Notes: a model not told the origin generated them from the sequence alone. DNA of 64,000 nucleotides from Phycisphaeraceae bacterium (GCA_019636845.1 JAHBWV010000001.1:2976001-3040000), one strand, 5' to 3'; shown: positions 8,709-18,249, numbered from the stretch's first letter. Translations and numbers: made by a program.

Positions 8709-8715
8709 CTGTATG

Positions 8716-8721
8716 AGTCTA
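8716..8721 (-). promoter_or_regulatory. -10 box (TAGACT), leaderless start of ispF
   Basis: On the minus strand TAGACT is separated from the GTG start by seven bases (CATACAG), with no ribosome-binding site. Confidence 0.5.
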
Positions 8722-8796
8722 CCGATAACCGATGTGCGGCCCTATCCTCCAGACCGGCTGTGCCGGACGATTCCTGAACGCGAGCGGAGAATCTCG

Positions 8797-9333
8797 ATGA
8801 GCCAGTGTCGGATGGTCTACAGCATTGTTGGCGCCCTGGGAATCATGGTCGGGGCGATGGGCTGCGAGGGCATGCCGGGACACTTCCCGGGCGGCTCGAT
8901 GGCCTCGATCGACAAGTATGTGTACCAATCCACTACCGGTGCTCCTCAGACGATTACGCTCGTGGATACGCGTACCGGGCAAGCGGTGTGGTCGAAGGAT
9001 GTTCCGGTCGGGCAGCAGCTTGTCATGCGGTTCTACGCTGACAAGAACGAAGCCGATCCGGTCAACCCCGATCGTCTTGACTGGGCGATGATGCCGAGCG
9101 GGCAGCGCGGGGGAACGCTCAGCAACCGTGTGTTTGTTCCGGCTTCGCACAGTCGCCGGCTGGATGTGACCCTGCGTGCCCCGGGCGAGATGCCTCCGAT
9201 GGCGGAGGCCGGTCAGCGCACACCAGTCGAGTCGGCTCCGGCCCCCGCTCCGGCTCCGGCTGCGTCCCCGGAGCCAACCCCCGCCCCGTCGGGATCGGAC
9301 CCTGCGCCGATTGATCTGCCCGACAATCGCTGA
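8797..9333 (+). CDS. Putative lipoprotein with Pro/Ala-rich tail
   Basis: 178 residues. The ATG follows a purine-rich GCGGAGA. A signal peptide (VYSIVGALGIMVGAMG) ends at a lipobox-like GAMGC, so it is probably lipid-anchored. The middle part (about residues 35-135) is a small globular domain with the pattern YVYQSTTGAPQTITLVDTRT and VPVGQQLVMRF, found in planctomycete lipoproteins of unknown function. The last ~45 residues are a low-complexity Pro/Ala/Ser linker with no recognised domain. A longer in-frame start upstream exists but would remove the signal peptide. No function is assigned. Confidence 0.7.
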   Translation: MSQCRMVYSIVGALGIMVGAMGCEGMPGHFPGGSMASIDKYVYQSTTGAPQTITLVDTRTGQAVWSKDVPVGQQLVMRFYADKNEADPVNPDRLDWAMMPSGQRGGTLSNRVFVPASHSRRLDVTLRAPGEMPPMAEAGQRTPVESAPAPAPAPAASPEPTPAPSGSDPAPIDLPDNR

Positions 9334-9362
9334 AAGCCGCGTCTGCCCGGCCTTGCCCGTGG

Positions 9363-9368
9363 TATGCT
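9363..9368 (+). promoter_or_regulatory. -10 box (TATGCT), leaderless start of pseudopilin gene
   Basis: TATGCT ends six bases before the ATG at 9375. No Shine-Dalgarno sequence is present. Confidence 0.5.
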
Positions 9369-9374
9369 GTTTGT

Positions 9375-10157
9375 ATGCAGGAGCGTCGGAAGCCATCCGC
9401 CGCCGGGCGCGGTTTCAGTCTCATCGAGGTGCTGGTCGCCATCTCGATTATTGCGCTCTTGATCTCGATCATGATCCCTGCGTTGAGCAAGGCCCGGGAT
9501 GCGGGACGTGCGGCGATGTGCCTCTCGAATCAGCGTCAGCTCGGGATCGCGATGAACCTGTACGCGAACTCGAACAACGGATTCGTGCCGCGTGAGGGTG
9601 TTGACAACGTGACTCGCGAGCGTCCGCCGTGGGCCGTTGCGCTTCGTCCGTACATCGATTCGAGCATCTCGCCCGACGAGGAGCCGAACGACCGCTTCGC
9701 GGGCGCGCCGTTTTTCCGGGATCCGAGCCGCAAGCCCGATGCGCATGTGATCCATTATGTGACGAATGCGATCCCGTTCCGCAAGGTCGGGACCGAGCGT
9801 GTCCCGGATGCGAGTGCGGCGATCAACTGGCGGAAGCGTCGCGGTCCGACGATGATCGATCGAGTGATCAACCCATCGGGCGTGGTGTATCTGACCGACT
9901 ACTTCGACGATCCGAATGGGCACCACGCCGCATCGATCTATGTCGGTTCCGCGCCGACGGACATGCAGATCGCGCAGTGGTACGACCTGTGGCTTGCGGG
10001 GCACGTGAATGGAGGGCCGCTGGTCCGTCGCATGGAACCTCGCCGGCACGGGACGGGTTGCAACGCCCTGTTCTTCGACGGGCACGCCTCAACGGTGACG
10101 GCGACCGATGTGAAAGACCTCAAGCTCTGGGACGACGGGCTGACGCTGACGAGATGA
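9375..10157 (+). CDS. Type II secretion-like pseudopilin, H-X9-DG type
   Basis: 260 residues. A prepilin N-terminus is clear: a short basic leader, then GFSLIEVLVAISIIALLISIMIP with the invariant Glu at mature position 5, to be cut after the Gly by a prepilin peptidase. The C-terminal half contains HGTGCNALFFDGH, the H-X9-DG motif of the large planctomycete pseudopilin family. These proteins assemble short pili or secretion fibres and are present in dozens of copies in planctomycete genomes, with individual roles unknown. The stop is seven bases from that of a second pseudopilin on the other strand. Confidence 0.9.
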   Translation: MQERRKPSAAGRGFSLIEVLVAISIIALLISIMIPALSKARDAGRAAMCLSNQRQLGIAMNLYANSNNGFVPREGVDNVTRERPPWAVALRPYIDSSISPDEEPNDRFAGAPFFRDPSRKPDAHVIHYVTNAIPFRKVGTERVPDASAAINWRKRRGPTMIDRVINPSGVVYLTDYFDDPNGHHAASIYVGSAPTDMQIAQWYDLWLAGHVNGGPLVRRMEPRRHGTGCNALFFDGHASTVTATDVKDLKLWDDGLTLTR

Positions 10158-10164
10158 GCGCGGC

Positions 10165-10863
10165 TCAGGGCAGCGGGCGTGACCACGCCTGAGGCAGAGA
10201 CAGGCCCTTGACCTTTGTTGTCTGGACCGATCCGTCGAGATTGCTGTGGTTCATGGATCCGGGCGTATGCACCGGCGCGAGGCGCTGCTGCACATGCAAG
10301 GGCTGCCTGAAGTCGATCATGCTGGCGGTGCGTGTGGGCGGGGGAGAGCCGGGCTCGGGCGGCGCGATGCCTGAGTCGAAGAGCAGCGGGCCGGAGCGTG
10401 CGGGATCGGCGAGATCGAGCCGGATGTGGGCCTGATCGGTGTCGTAGTGATCCGGGTCGGCAGCGCGGAGCGGATCAGAGGCGTCTCTGGCGTGGCCCGT
10501 CGCGTTGATCGCGTAGGTGCGCGTCATCTCCTGGCCGAGGCGTGCGCGGCTGGACGGACAGACGAGGATGGTCGGCCCGCCGTACATCTCGGAGCCGGTG
10601 CCCGCACGCCCTGAGCCCTCCAGCACGACGAGTGCCCAGTTCGGGATCGAGGCGTAGGGAATGCCGATCGCCGGAGAGAGCCCTCGGTTCTCGTCGGCGT
10701 AGACGCGGCAGATGGCCGATGCCTGCCGGAGGTTCGAGAGACAGACGGCGGCACGACCGGCCTCGCGCGCAGAGCTGAGCGTGGGGACGAGCACACCGAT
10801 GAGGATCGCCAGGATCGCAACGACGACCAGCGTCTCGATGAGTGTGAAGCCACGCGAGGCCAT
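10165..10863 (-). CDS. Pseudopilin-like protein
   Basis: 232 residues starting at the ATG at 10863. The N-terminus MASRGFTLIETLVVVAILAILIG is a classic type IV prepilin leader plus hydrophobic helix. Near the end, HTPGSMNHSNLDGS resembles a shortened H-X9-DG motif (final residues MNHSNLDGSVQ). The longer reading frame that continues upstream overlaps the giant gene and has no supporting features, so it is rejected. A TACGCT box five bases upstream suggests a leaderless mRNA. It lies just downstream of the giant gene's terminator, so it is transcribed separately. Confidence 0.85.
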   Translation of the reverse strand: MASRGFTLIETLVVVAILAILIGVLVPTLSSAREAGRAAVCLSNLRQASAICRVYADENRGLSPAIGIPYASIPNWALVVLEGSGRAGTGSEMYGGPTILVCPSSRARLGQEMTRTYAINATGHARDASDPLRAADPDHYDTDQAHIRLDLADPARSGPLLFDSGIAPPEPGSPPPTRTASMIDFRQPLHVQQRLAPVHTPGSMNHSNLDGSVQTTKVKGLSLPQAWSRPLP

Positions 10864-10868
10864 GTCCA

Positions 10869-10874
10869 AGCGTA
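10869..10874 (-). promoter_or_regulatory. -10 box (TACGCT), leaderless start of pseudopilin gene
   Basis: On the minus strand TACGCT is followed by TGGAC and the ATG at 10863, a five-base gap with no ribosome-binding site. Confidence 0.5.
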
Positions 10875-10916
10875 CCGGCGAGAGAGGGGCGAGGCGGCGT
10901 TGGATCGAGAAACGAA

Positions 10917-10944
10917 ACGGGGCGGACCTTGCGGCCCGCCCCGT
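10917..10944 (-). terminator. Rho-independent terminator after the giant secreted protein gene
   Basis: A nine-base GC-rich stem (ACGGGGCGG at 10917 pairing with CCGCCCCGT at 10936) with a ten-base loop. On the minus strand it is followed by TTTCGTTTC. It sits 24 bases after the stop codon. Confidence 0.7.
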
Positions 10945-10967
10945 GGGTTGCGAGATGGTGCGAGCGG

Positions 10968-13900
10968 TTATGAGATGCGCGAGAGCGGCGTGAGCAGGCC
11001 GAGGGGTGCGCCAGACTGGGTGTAGCCGCCGCCGAGGAAGAGGTCGTAGTGGGTGAGCTCGACGCCGAACTGGGTGGGTGCGGAGAGCTCGATCGAGAAG
11101 AAGTTGGCGTTGGTGGGTCGGTTGAGGATCTCGGGGCGTTCGTGGAGATTGATGGAGGCGAACCCGCCCGCGCTGAGCGGGACGATGAACTGTGAGATCT
11201 CGCCGGTCGTGAAGATCAGGCGGACGGTCACGTTCGTGGACGCACCCGCGGGGTTGAACATCGAGAGGGTCTCGAAGTAGTTGACGCCCGCGGAGGCACG
11301 GTTGATGAACGCATCGCCGAAGAAGTAGCGGGTGCCGACCTCGGTGATCGCGGCGGTGGCGTTGGCCTCGCCGCGCTGGTACTCGGCGGCCATGACGACG
11401 ATCGGCTGGTTGGAGCGATAGGTGAGCCCGATCGGCTGGTCTGCGACGAGTCCGAACGTCTCGCCTGAGAGGACCACCGTGCCGAAAGCCGGGAGGTCGA
11501 TCGTTCGGTTGAGGGTGGGGAGCGATGCGTTGATGTAGCGGCCCGTGATGACGATGGTCGTGGGGAGGAAGCCGGGGTTGTAGAAGGCGATCTCGGAGGA
11601 GACGCCCGCGCCCTGTGTGAGTGAGGGGATGGCTCCGGCGTTCGCGCCGCCACCCGGCTGGCCGAGGATGGCGTACGCGCCGCCACGCTGGATGTCGTAG
11701 TGGGTGAGGCCCGCGACGATACCGACGAATGCGGCCTGGTTCGCGCTGTCTGCGGGTGCTGAGGTGAGCGTGACGCCGAAGGTGCCGACGGGGAGGGCGT
11801 CGGTGGCACTGATGTTCCAGCCGCCACGCCGATCGGCGGCGATGGTGCGGGAGAGGACGACGGTGCCGCTGGATGTGTGGGCGGTCAGCGTGACGACGAC
11901 ATCGAAGGGATTGGGGTTGTAGATGGTGAGGGCGTCGGCGACGTTGCCGGGGTTGCGCTCGACCCTGGCGAAGGACCATGTGGCGTTCGGGGCGTCGGTG
12001 AAGGAATCGCCGGTGCTCTGGTCGAAGTCGTAGTGCGCGAGAGTGGCGCCGAGCGGCCCGCTGGATTCGATGACGATCGAGTAGGGAACACCTCTGCGGA
12101 CACCCGGGGCGGTGATCGCGCCGTTGCTGATGGTCACGCCGCCTCTGCGGCCGGCGTCGATCGATCCGGAACGGACGATCGTCTCGGTGCCGTCGTTGTA
12201 GCGGAGCGTGACGGAGTAGGTGACGGCTTCGGTGCCGCCGTTGGAGATCGAGACGACCTCGCGGATCTTCGCGCTGGAGAAGCCCTCCGGGTAGTAGAGG
12301 TAGTAGGTTTCTGGGGCAGTGTCGATCTTGAGGGTGTAGGTCCCTGTGCCGACGCCGATGCCGTCCACGATGACCCAGAACTGCTGACCCGCTGTGACCT
12401 GTGCGCGGGGGATCGTGATGTTCGAGGCGACGCCGGGAAGCCCGCTGGCGTCGAAGGCGACGACGGAGGAAGGATTCTCGTTCGCGGCGTTGAGGACAGT
12501 GAGGGAGAGCGAGAGGCGTGAGCCGGTGGGCGTGATGAGCTGGATGTAGATGTCGCCCTTGGCCGGAGCGATGAAGGTGTAGAGATCACGCTCGTTGGCA
12601 ACGGAGATCGATGACGTGATGGTGGCATCGCCCCTGCTGTCAAGCGTTGCGACATTGGGGTTCGAGAAATCGATGATGCTCGGATCGGGCGGGGGCGGCG
12701 CGACGCCGGGAGGCCCGTCGAGTGTGACGGCGTACTCGCCGGTCGAAACCGTGAAGAAATCGGTGGGGGTGATCGCGGAGACGAGGATGTAGTAACGCTC
12801 GCCGGCGGCGGCTGCGGGGATGGCGAGGGTGACTTGCTCCATGCCGGTCGAGGCCGAGACATCCAGACCTGTGACGAGCACGCCTGCGGAATCGAAGATG
12901 CGGACGCGAGGCCCGATGCCGACGACGGATGAGCTGTAGGGGGTGACCGTGACCTGCACGTTGCCCGAGGCGAGCGTGACGAAGGTGAAGAGGTCGGTGT
13001 CGTTGGCGGGTGAGATCCTCGGGTTGGAGGGATCGCCGAAGGAGAGGCCGCCGATGCCGCCGTCGCCGGTGGAGGCGACGAGCGTGATGAGGGTCGCGAG
13101 ATCGAACTCGCCGATGTTGGGGTGATCGTCGATCGCGGGCGCGAGGAGATCGACGGTGTAGGAGCCGGTGATCGCGTTCGGGCCTGCGCTGGGCGAGGCA
13201 TCGACCAGGATGTAGTAGACCTGTCCGCGGACGACGTCGAAGTCTACGTCGGTGGGGTTGAGATCCTGGTTGGAGGCGACCTGCGTGAACGAGGAGTCGA
13301 AGATTCTGACGCGCTGCAGGAGCGTGCTGGAGAGGGGAACGGTGATGTTGACGGTTGAGGTTCCGCTCGCGGGGGCGGTGAAGACGAAGAGATCGGAATC
13401 GCCCGCGAGCTCGATGGTGCCTGACTCAGAGCCGGCACCGGTCGCGGCATCGGCGATGATGAGCGTGGCGAGCCCGAACTCGCCGCTGTCGGCGTGGTCG
13501 TCGGAGGGCGGGAACTGGATGTCGACGCGGTATGCGCCGAAGTCGAGCGCGGGGCTTGCGCCGCGGACAACGAGGAAGTATGTGTTGTACGTGTTGCCGG
13601 AGGCGCCGCTCGTGCGCGGGTTGTTCACGCCGATGGTGAGCTGGGCGGTTGTGCCCAGACCGGGGGCGTTGTCGTTGAAGCCGATCCTGGCGAGGTAGGG
13701 ATTGCCGAGGGGATCCTCTGCGATCTCGTAGACCTCCAGCACGGGGTCGAGCGTGAAGTCGAGCGCGGTGACGCGGAAGGTGAAGTCCTGGCTTGTGAAC
13801 GCCTCGAAGCGGAAGATATCGGTGTCGCCGGGGACATTGATGGAGCCGTTGAGCGACCCGCCACCGAGGAAGTCCTGGAGCGGGAAGGGCGTGGCGTTGG

Positions 13901-16900
13901 CGAAATCGGGACGATCGGCGTGGTCGTCGATGTACGGGAGGTTGGAGACGGTGACGGTGTATGCGCCGGTGTTGACACTGTCCTGGAAGACGCGGACGTC
14001 GTACTGCTCTCCGTTGGTGACGGGGAGGGTGACGGTGATCACGCCGGTGCTTGTGGCGCGTCCTTCCACGAGGGGAAGACCATCCGGTCCGTAGACCTCG
14101 ACACGCGGCACCACGTTGTTGCCGATGGCGCTGGTTCTGGCGACCGTGATGGTGGCCAGCCCCGTGCTGGTGGCGCGGAAGACGAAGAGGTCCGCGTCGT
14201 TGGTGGTCTCGATAGCGCCGGCGATCGTGCCCGAGCCGGTGGCGGGATTGATGTCGATGACGGTGCTGAAGATGGGGCGTCCGCCGCTGATGGCGTCGGG
14301 GTGATCGTCGGCGAGAGAGGAGAAAATGCCGGGGAGGTTCTGCGGGTTGCCGACGCCGTTGATGAGGAGTTCGTAGGTTCCCGCAACGGCCCGCCAGTCG
14401 ATCTCGGACTCGGGCGCGAGCTCGCGATCGACGATGCTTTGTGGCCTGCCGTCCTTGTACTTCTGGCCATTCTCGACCTGGATGTAGTAGGTTTCGCCCG
14501 CGACGACGTTGAAGACAACGCGCGCATCGCGCCGGTGGAACGTGAAGTTCGCGAACGGGTTGTCCGCGTCCCCCGCGAGGGGTGTGAGGGTTCCGACAGT
14601 GGGGATGTTGGGATCGAACTCGCCGTTGACGGCGACGTTGTCGTCGTTGTAGGCGATCTGCTCGAAGTCGTTGTCGAAGATACGGAGTGCGCTGTCGAGG
14701 AGACTGTTGTAGAACTCGAAGAAGAGCTCGCCGTTCACGTCTGTGGGCGGATCGGCGGGATCGGGGAAGAAATCTTCAGAGTACCAGTCGGTCCACTCGA
14801 CGTAATGGGAGTTTGCGAGCGAGGTGGTGTTGATGCGAATCTCGAAGGTGCCGGTGTACGGCGCGGTGAACTCGTAGATGTCCACATCGTCGAAGTCGTG
14901 CAGCGACGGCAGGCGTGTCTGGCGGTACTCGGTGATCCAGAAAACATCTTCGAGGTCGTCGGAGGCGACGATGCGATCCTGGTAGAGACTCAGTTCGGAA
15001 GCGACCACGAAGGGGAAGGCGTTCAGCACGGCGTTGAGGAAGCGCACGTCGCCGGTGCCGTTGTTGGGCGGCACAAAGACCGTGCCGCCGAATTCCTCTT
15101 CATCGCCGAACTCGAAGTCTCGGGTGAATGGATAGACAGGAGTGACAGGCGAGAGGGGGTCTGGGAACGTGCTGTAGTCGTACTGCCTGGGTGTCTCGAC
15201 GTGGGCATCGGCCTGAACGACCAGCGAGTACGCGCCGACTCCGGTGCCCGAGACCACGATGTAGTACGGTTGACCGGCCCAGACCGTGATTCCGTTCACG
15301 TTCTCGCCGAGGAAGCCGGAGAGGATGTCGATCGCGCCGGGGTCGGCCTGCGCGGGGTCGTACATGCCGGAGACGCCCTGGTCGGGGAGTGTCGCGTTAT
15401 TGTTCTGGTAGACCAGTTCGAAGCCGTCGTTGCCCGTCGTGGGATCGACGGCATCGGGATTGAAGCGATAGACCTGGATCGAGGTGTTGAGGAAACCGAG
15501 ACCCGGGCTTGCGAAGATCTGGAGTCGAGTCGAGGGGCGGAGTTCGATGGGGTTGCCTGCGGAGTCCTCGCCGGCGAACCAGGCAGTGGGATCGTCGGGA
15601 TCGACCTCGCCCGGGTAGATGCCGAGCATGCTCTTGGGCGGGACGAAGACGAAGACATCGGTGTCGCCTGCGGTCGCGATGCGCCCGCCGCCGACCGCGG
15701 TGACCTTCCAGTCGATCGTGGGGAGCACCTCGGCGGGTGCGCCGAAGCGGAGTGGCGTTGCGTTGGCCCAGTCGCCAACATTGGCGTGGTCGTCGACACC
15801 ATCCACCGGCTGCACCGTTGCGTTCGCGGCGATGATGACTCGGTAGGTCTTGCCGGCGACCGGAGGTGTTGCCGAGAATCCGTCGAAGAGCACGAAGTAC
15901 TGCTGTGAGCTGGAGAGATTGAATGTGATCTGCGAGTTGAGCCCGGAGAAGTTGTCGTTGAAGGCGAGCAGGTTGCCCGCGCTGTTGAAGAGGCGGATGG
16001 CGGGATCGTCGACGCGATTGAGACCGACGCCGAGGCCTTGGATGATGCCGAGGCCGGATGCCGCGGGTGTGAAGGAGTAGACGCGTGCCTGAGCGACGAG
16101 TGGGGCGGCGACCGTGCCGGTTCTGGTGACCGGGTCGATCGGTATATTGACAGGGCTGGACTGCAGCCGGACGCTGTACGCGCCGGAAGCGGGGCGGCCG
16201 GAGAGGAACTCATCGCTGCGGATGCGGATGAAGTATGTCTGGTTGGGATTCGCCTTGAACCACGCCGCGGCGTTGCTGTCAACGCCGGAGTTGCTGTCGA
16301 CGGTGATCAGTGTGCCTTGCGCGTTGTAGATCTCGACGCGGGTGTCGAGGACGGCGGGATCGGCCTCAGCGCCGATGAAGGTCAGGGCGTCGAACGCGGC
16401 GTTCGAGCCGTTGGAGACCCGGTAGACGAAGTCGGCGCCACGGCGCGGGAGCGAGCCAGCGGTGGTGACGATGTTGCCGACGGCGTTGGGCGTGATGGAG
16501 CCGGACTCGCGATCGACGCGCAGGGTGTAGGCGCCGGTGGTCGAGCCCTCCTGGCGGACACGAACGAAGTATGTCTGTCCGGGCTCGGAGACGAAGCCGA
16601 TCCATGCATCGGTCGGCGTGCCGGAGCTGGTCGTGCCGTTGCCCGTCGCCGAGAGGATCACGTTGTTGGCGCCGCGAGCGGGGACGGCGAAGCCGGGGGT
16701 CGCGTTGCTCTCGACGTAGAGATCGATGCGTGTGTTCAGCGTGCTGCCGACGGATGTCGCGGCGTCTGCGAGCACGGTGATGAAGTCGGATGTCGGCGTG
16801 GTGAAGCTGTACCACCCCTCATCGGAGGTGGTGTCGATGGTGTCCACTTCGTTGGCGACGCCGCCCGCACCGAAGGTCAGCGCGATCGCGGACGTGGTGT

Positions 16901-17045
16901 CGGGGAAAGCGAGGAGTTGGCGGCGTTCGAGGGTATCAAAGTACGACGCCGTCCCCGCGCGTGAGGTCAGTTCGTGCGCGGTGGACCTCCGCCTCTTATC
17001 CGAAGAGCGAAGACCAAGAACCGACCGGATTCTGCGAACGCTCAT
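10968..17045 (-). CDS. Giant secreted protein with LEPR-XLL-like N-terminus and PPC-like repeats
   Basis: 2025 residues from the ATG at 17045, chosen because GGAG lies seven bases upstream; the frame stays open farther up but with no supporting features. Residues 39-46 read LERRQLLA, matching the LEPR-XLL segment near the N-terminus of very large planctomycete surface proteins. From about 50 to 1550 the protein is a chain of roughly ten beta-sandwich units resembling bacterial pre-peptidase C-terminal (PPC) domains; each has a D(T/A/S)D(L/I/V)(F/Y)xF strand such as GDTDIFRFEA, ANDTDLFTFV and AGDSDLFVFT, and many are joined by a DDHAD/DDHPN linker. The last ~400 residues carry a different repeated beta domain (YYLYYPEGFSS, later LTHYD repeats). 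No catalytic domain or sortase/PEP-CTERM anchor was seen. It is probably an adhesin or envelope/matrix protein. Confidence 0.9.
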   Translation of the reverse strand: MSVRRIRSVLGLRSSDKRRRSTAHELTSRAGTASYFDTLERRQLLAFPDTTSAIALTFGAGGVANEVDTIDTTSDEGWYSFTTPTSDFITVLADAATSVGSTLNTRIDLYVESNATPGFAVPARGANNVILSATGNGTTSSGTPTDAWIGFVSEPGQTYFVRVRQEGSTTGAYTLRVDRESGSITPNAVGNIVTTAGSLPRRGADFVYRVSNGSNAAFDALTFIGAEADPAVLDTRVEIYNAQGTLITVDSNSGVDSNAAAWFKANPNQTYFIRIRSDEFLSGRPASGAYSVRLQSSPVNIPIDPVTRTGTVAAPLVAQARVYSFTPAASGLGIIQGLGVGLNRVDDPAIRLFNSAGNLLAFNDNFSGLNSQITFNLSSSQQYFVLFDGFSATPPVAGKTYRVIIAANATVQPVDGVDDHANVGDWANATPLRFGAPAEVLPTIDWKVTAVGGGRIATAGDTDVFVFVPPKSMLGIYPGEVDPDDPTAWFAGEDSAGNPIELRPSTRLQIFASPGLGFLNTSIQVYRFNPDAVDPTTGNDGFELVYQNNNATLPDQGVSGMYDPAQADPGAIDILSGFLGENVNGITVWAGQPYYIVVSGTGVGAYSLVVQADAHVETPRQYDYSTFPDPLSPVTPVYPFTRDFEFGDEEEFGGTVFVPPNNGTGDVRFLNAVLNAFPFVVASELSLYQDRIVASDDLEDVFWITEYRQTRLPSLHDFDDVDIYEFTAPYTGTFEIRINTTSLANSHYVEWTDWYSEDFFPDPADPPTDVNGELFFEFYNSLLDSALRIFDNDFEQIAYNDDNVAVNGEFDPNIPTVGTLTPLAGDADNPFANFTFHRRDARVVFNVVAGETYYIQVENGQKYKDGRPQSIVDRELAPESEIDWRAVAGTYELLINGVGNPQNLPGIFSSLADDHPDAISGGRPIFSTVIDINPATGSGTIAGAIETTNDADLFVFRATSTGLATITVARTSAIGNNVVPRVEVYGPDGLPLVEGRATSTGVITVTLPVTNGEQYDVRVFQDSVNTGAYTVTVSNLPYIDDHADRPDFANATPFPLQDFLGGGSLNGSINVPGDTDIFRFEAFTSQDFTFRVTALDFTLDPVLEVYEIAEDPLGNPYLARIGFNDNAPGLGTTAQLTIGVNNPRTSGASGNTYNTYFLVVRGASPALDFGAYRVDIQFPPSDDHADSGEFGLATLIIADAATGAGSESGTIELAGDSDLFVFTAPASGTSTVNITVPLSSTLLQRVRIFDSSFTQVASNQDLNPTDVDFDVVRGQVYYILVDASPSAGPNAITGSYTVDLLAPAIDDHPNIGEFDLATLITLVASTGDGGIGGLSFGDPSNPRISPANDTDLFTFVTLASGNVQVTVTPYSSSVVGIGPRVRIFDSAGVLVTGLDVSASTGMEQVTLAIPAAAAGERYYILVSAITPTDFFTVSTGEYAVTLDGPPGVAPPPPDPSIIDFSNPNVATLDSRGDATITSSISVANERDLYTFIAPAKGDIYIQLITPTGSRLSLSLTVLNAANENPSSVVAFDASGLPGVASNITIPRAQVTAGQQFWVIVDGIGVGTGTYTLKIDTAPETYYLYYPEGFSSAKIREVVSISNGGTEAVTYSVTLRYNDGTETIVRSGSIDAGRRGGVTISNGAITAPGVRRGVPYSIVIESSGPLGATLAHYDFDQSTGDSFTDAPNATWSFARVERNPGNVADALTIYNPNPFDVVVTLTAHTSSGTVVLSRTIAADRRGGWNISATDALPVGTFGVTLTSAPADSANQAAFVGIVAGLTHYDIQRGGAYAILGQPGGGANAGAIPSLTQGAGVSSEIAFYNPGFLPTTIVITGRYINASLPTLNRTIDLPAFGTVVLSGETFGLVADQPIGLTYRSNQPIVVMAAEYQRGEANATAAITEVGTRYFFGDAFINRASAGVNYFETLSMFNPAGASTNVTVRLIFTTGEISQFIVPLSAGGFASINLHERPEILNRPTNANFFSIELSAPTQFGVELTHYDLFLGGGYTQSGAPLGLLTPLSRIS

Positions 17046-17421
17046 GCCCGGCTCCATCTGCCTCGCGGCGACCCGCACGCCCTGCCCGAAGGAAGCGACA
17101 CACTGCGCGGTCCTACGCCCCCAATGACCACACGTTGCGTCGTGCCCGGCTCTCCAAAGCTCCTGCGTGGCTCCCGTTGCGAGAGCCAGCTCCGGAGGCC
17201 ACGCCGCTGACCCTGCCGCCAGCGGACCCCCCCAGCATAACACACCCCATGCCCCGGCGTCCAGCCGTTCCGGACCCCATTTGCCATCCAAAGTTCCTCT
17301 GATACTCCTCTGATGGGGAGGACCGAAGGCCCGGATCTGGTACGGGGGGCGCGGACTGCGGACGCGGAGAGATTCGGCTCGCGACTTTCGGAGGTTGCTC
17401 GGTCGCACAAAATCCGGGCAT
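17046..17421. other. Intergenic region upstream of the giant gene
   Basis: About 375 bases between the start of the giant gene and the stop of the racemase-like gene, both on the minus strand. It must hold the promoter and leader of the giant gene, but no convincing -35/-10 pair, hairpin or small gene was found; only short CTCCTCTGATAC-type repeats near 17295-17315 stand out (the string CTCCTCTGAT-like occurs twice). Confidence 0.5.
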
Positions 17422-18117
17422 TCACCCCGACATCGCGTATCGCACCGCGCCCTCGGCGAGGATGTCTGCGGCGTCGTAGACGGGGAGTCCTGCGTTCTCA
17501 GGCGTCACCAGCAAGGGGGCCTCGCTGCACCCGAGGATGACGCCCTCGCAGCCACGCTCGGCGAGGTGGCCGATGATCCCGAGCACTGCCCGCTGTGATT
17601 CCAGTCGAAACTTCCCGTAGATGAGCTCACCGAAAATAATCTCATCCAGAAGGTCCGATTCGTTGGGCTCGGGCGGGAGGACCTGGATCCCTCGTATCGC
17701 CAGATGTGTCTGGTATGTCGAGCCATAGGTCACCATCTTGGTCCCGATCAGCCCGACTTTTTTTCGCCCGTCCCGCTCGACGTTCCGGGCGACCAGGTCG
17801 GTCATCGTGATCCATGGGATCCGCGACCCGACCTCGGCGAGGTGTACGCCGTGCTGGACGGCGTTGTCCGGAGTAACCACGAACTGGGCACCGCATCCAG
17901 CCAGAACGTCAGCCGAACGTCGGAGCAGATACCCTACTGAATGCCAATCATCGGCACGGATTGCATCGATGTAGTGTGCGAGGGGCTCGTTGTGCATCGA
18001 TACGCGCGGGTGATCGTGGGGCGGGAGCAGTTTCGAGGCCTGGCGTGAGATGGCTCGCACGGCCAGAGCGGCCCCTTCCGGGCTAACGGCCACGATTCCG
18101 ATGTGCTTCGTCGCCAC
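17422..18117 (-). CDS. Aspartate/glutamate racemase family protein, first cysteine missing
   Basis: 231 residues from a GTG with AAGGGG seven bases upstream. The protein begins KHIGIVAVSPEGAAL and ends in the conserved VILGCSEAPLL, which carries the second catalytic cysteine of the Asp/Glu racemase family (two-cysteine enzymes that interconvert L- and D-amino acids without cofactor). Around the first site it reads FVVTPDNAVQH, where canonical members have a cysteine just before the N-T/H motif. The enzyme may therefore be altered, using one cysteine, or act on another substrate as in maleate isomerase or hydantoin racemase relatives. The neighbours give no hint. Confidence 0.8.
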   Translation of the reverse strand: MATKHIGIVAVSPEGAALAVRAISRQASKLLPPHDHPRVSMHNEPLAHYIDAIRADDWHSVGYLLRRSADVLAGCGAQFVVTPDNAVQHGVHLAEVGSRIPWITMTDLVARNVERDGRKKVGLIGTKMVTYGSTYQTHLAIRGIQVLPPEPNESDLLDEIIFGELIYGKFRLESQRAVLGIIGHLAERGCEGVILGCSEAPLLVTPENAGLPVYDAADILAEGAVRYAMSG

Positions 18118-18236
18118 GTGCGATCCCCTTGGGCCTGATGCCGGGACTTGCCTTCCGGCCCGCGATCCGGCTATGGGCCTGTACAGAGCCGCGCCAAGCG
18201 TAGTCGATGCAGAGGGCGTTCGGGCAACCGGTTCGG

Positions 18237-18242
18237 TACATT
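18237..18242 (+). promoter_or_regulatory. -10 box (TACATT), leaderless start
   Basis: TACATT lies seven bases before the ATG at 18250; no ribosome-binding site is present. Confidence 0.45.
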
Positions 18243-18249
18243 CTGATGC

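Noticed and set aside
13494-15908. Long plus-strand open frame (804 codons) inside the giant gene
   Set aside because: It lies antisense to clear PPC-repeat coding, is Val/Asp/Gly-rich in a shadow-like way, and has no domain. Long antisense frames are expected in this GC-rich DNA.
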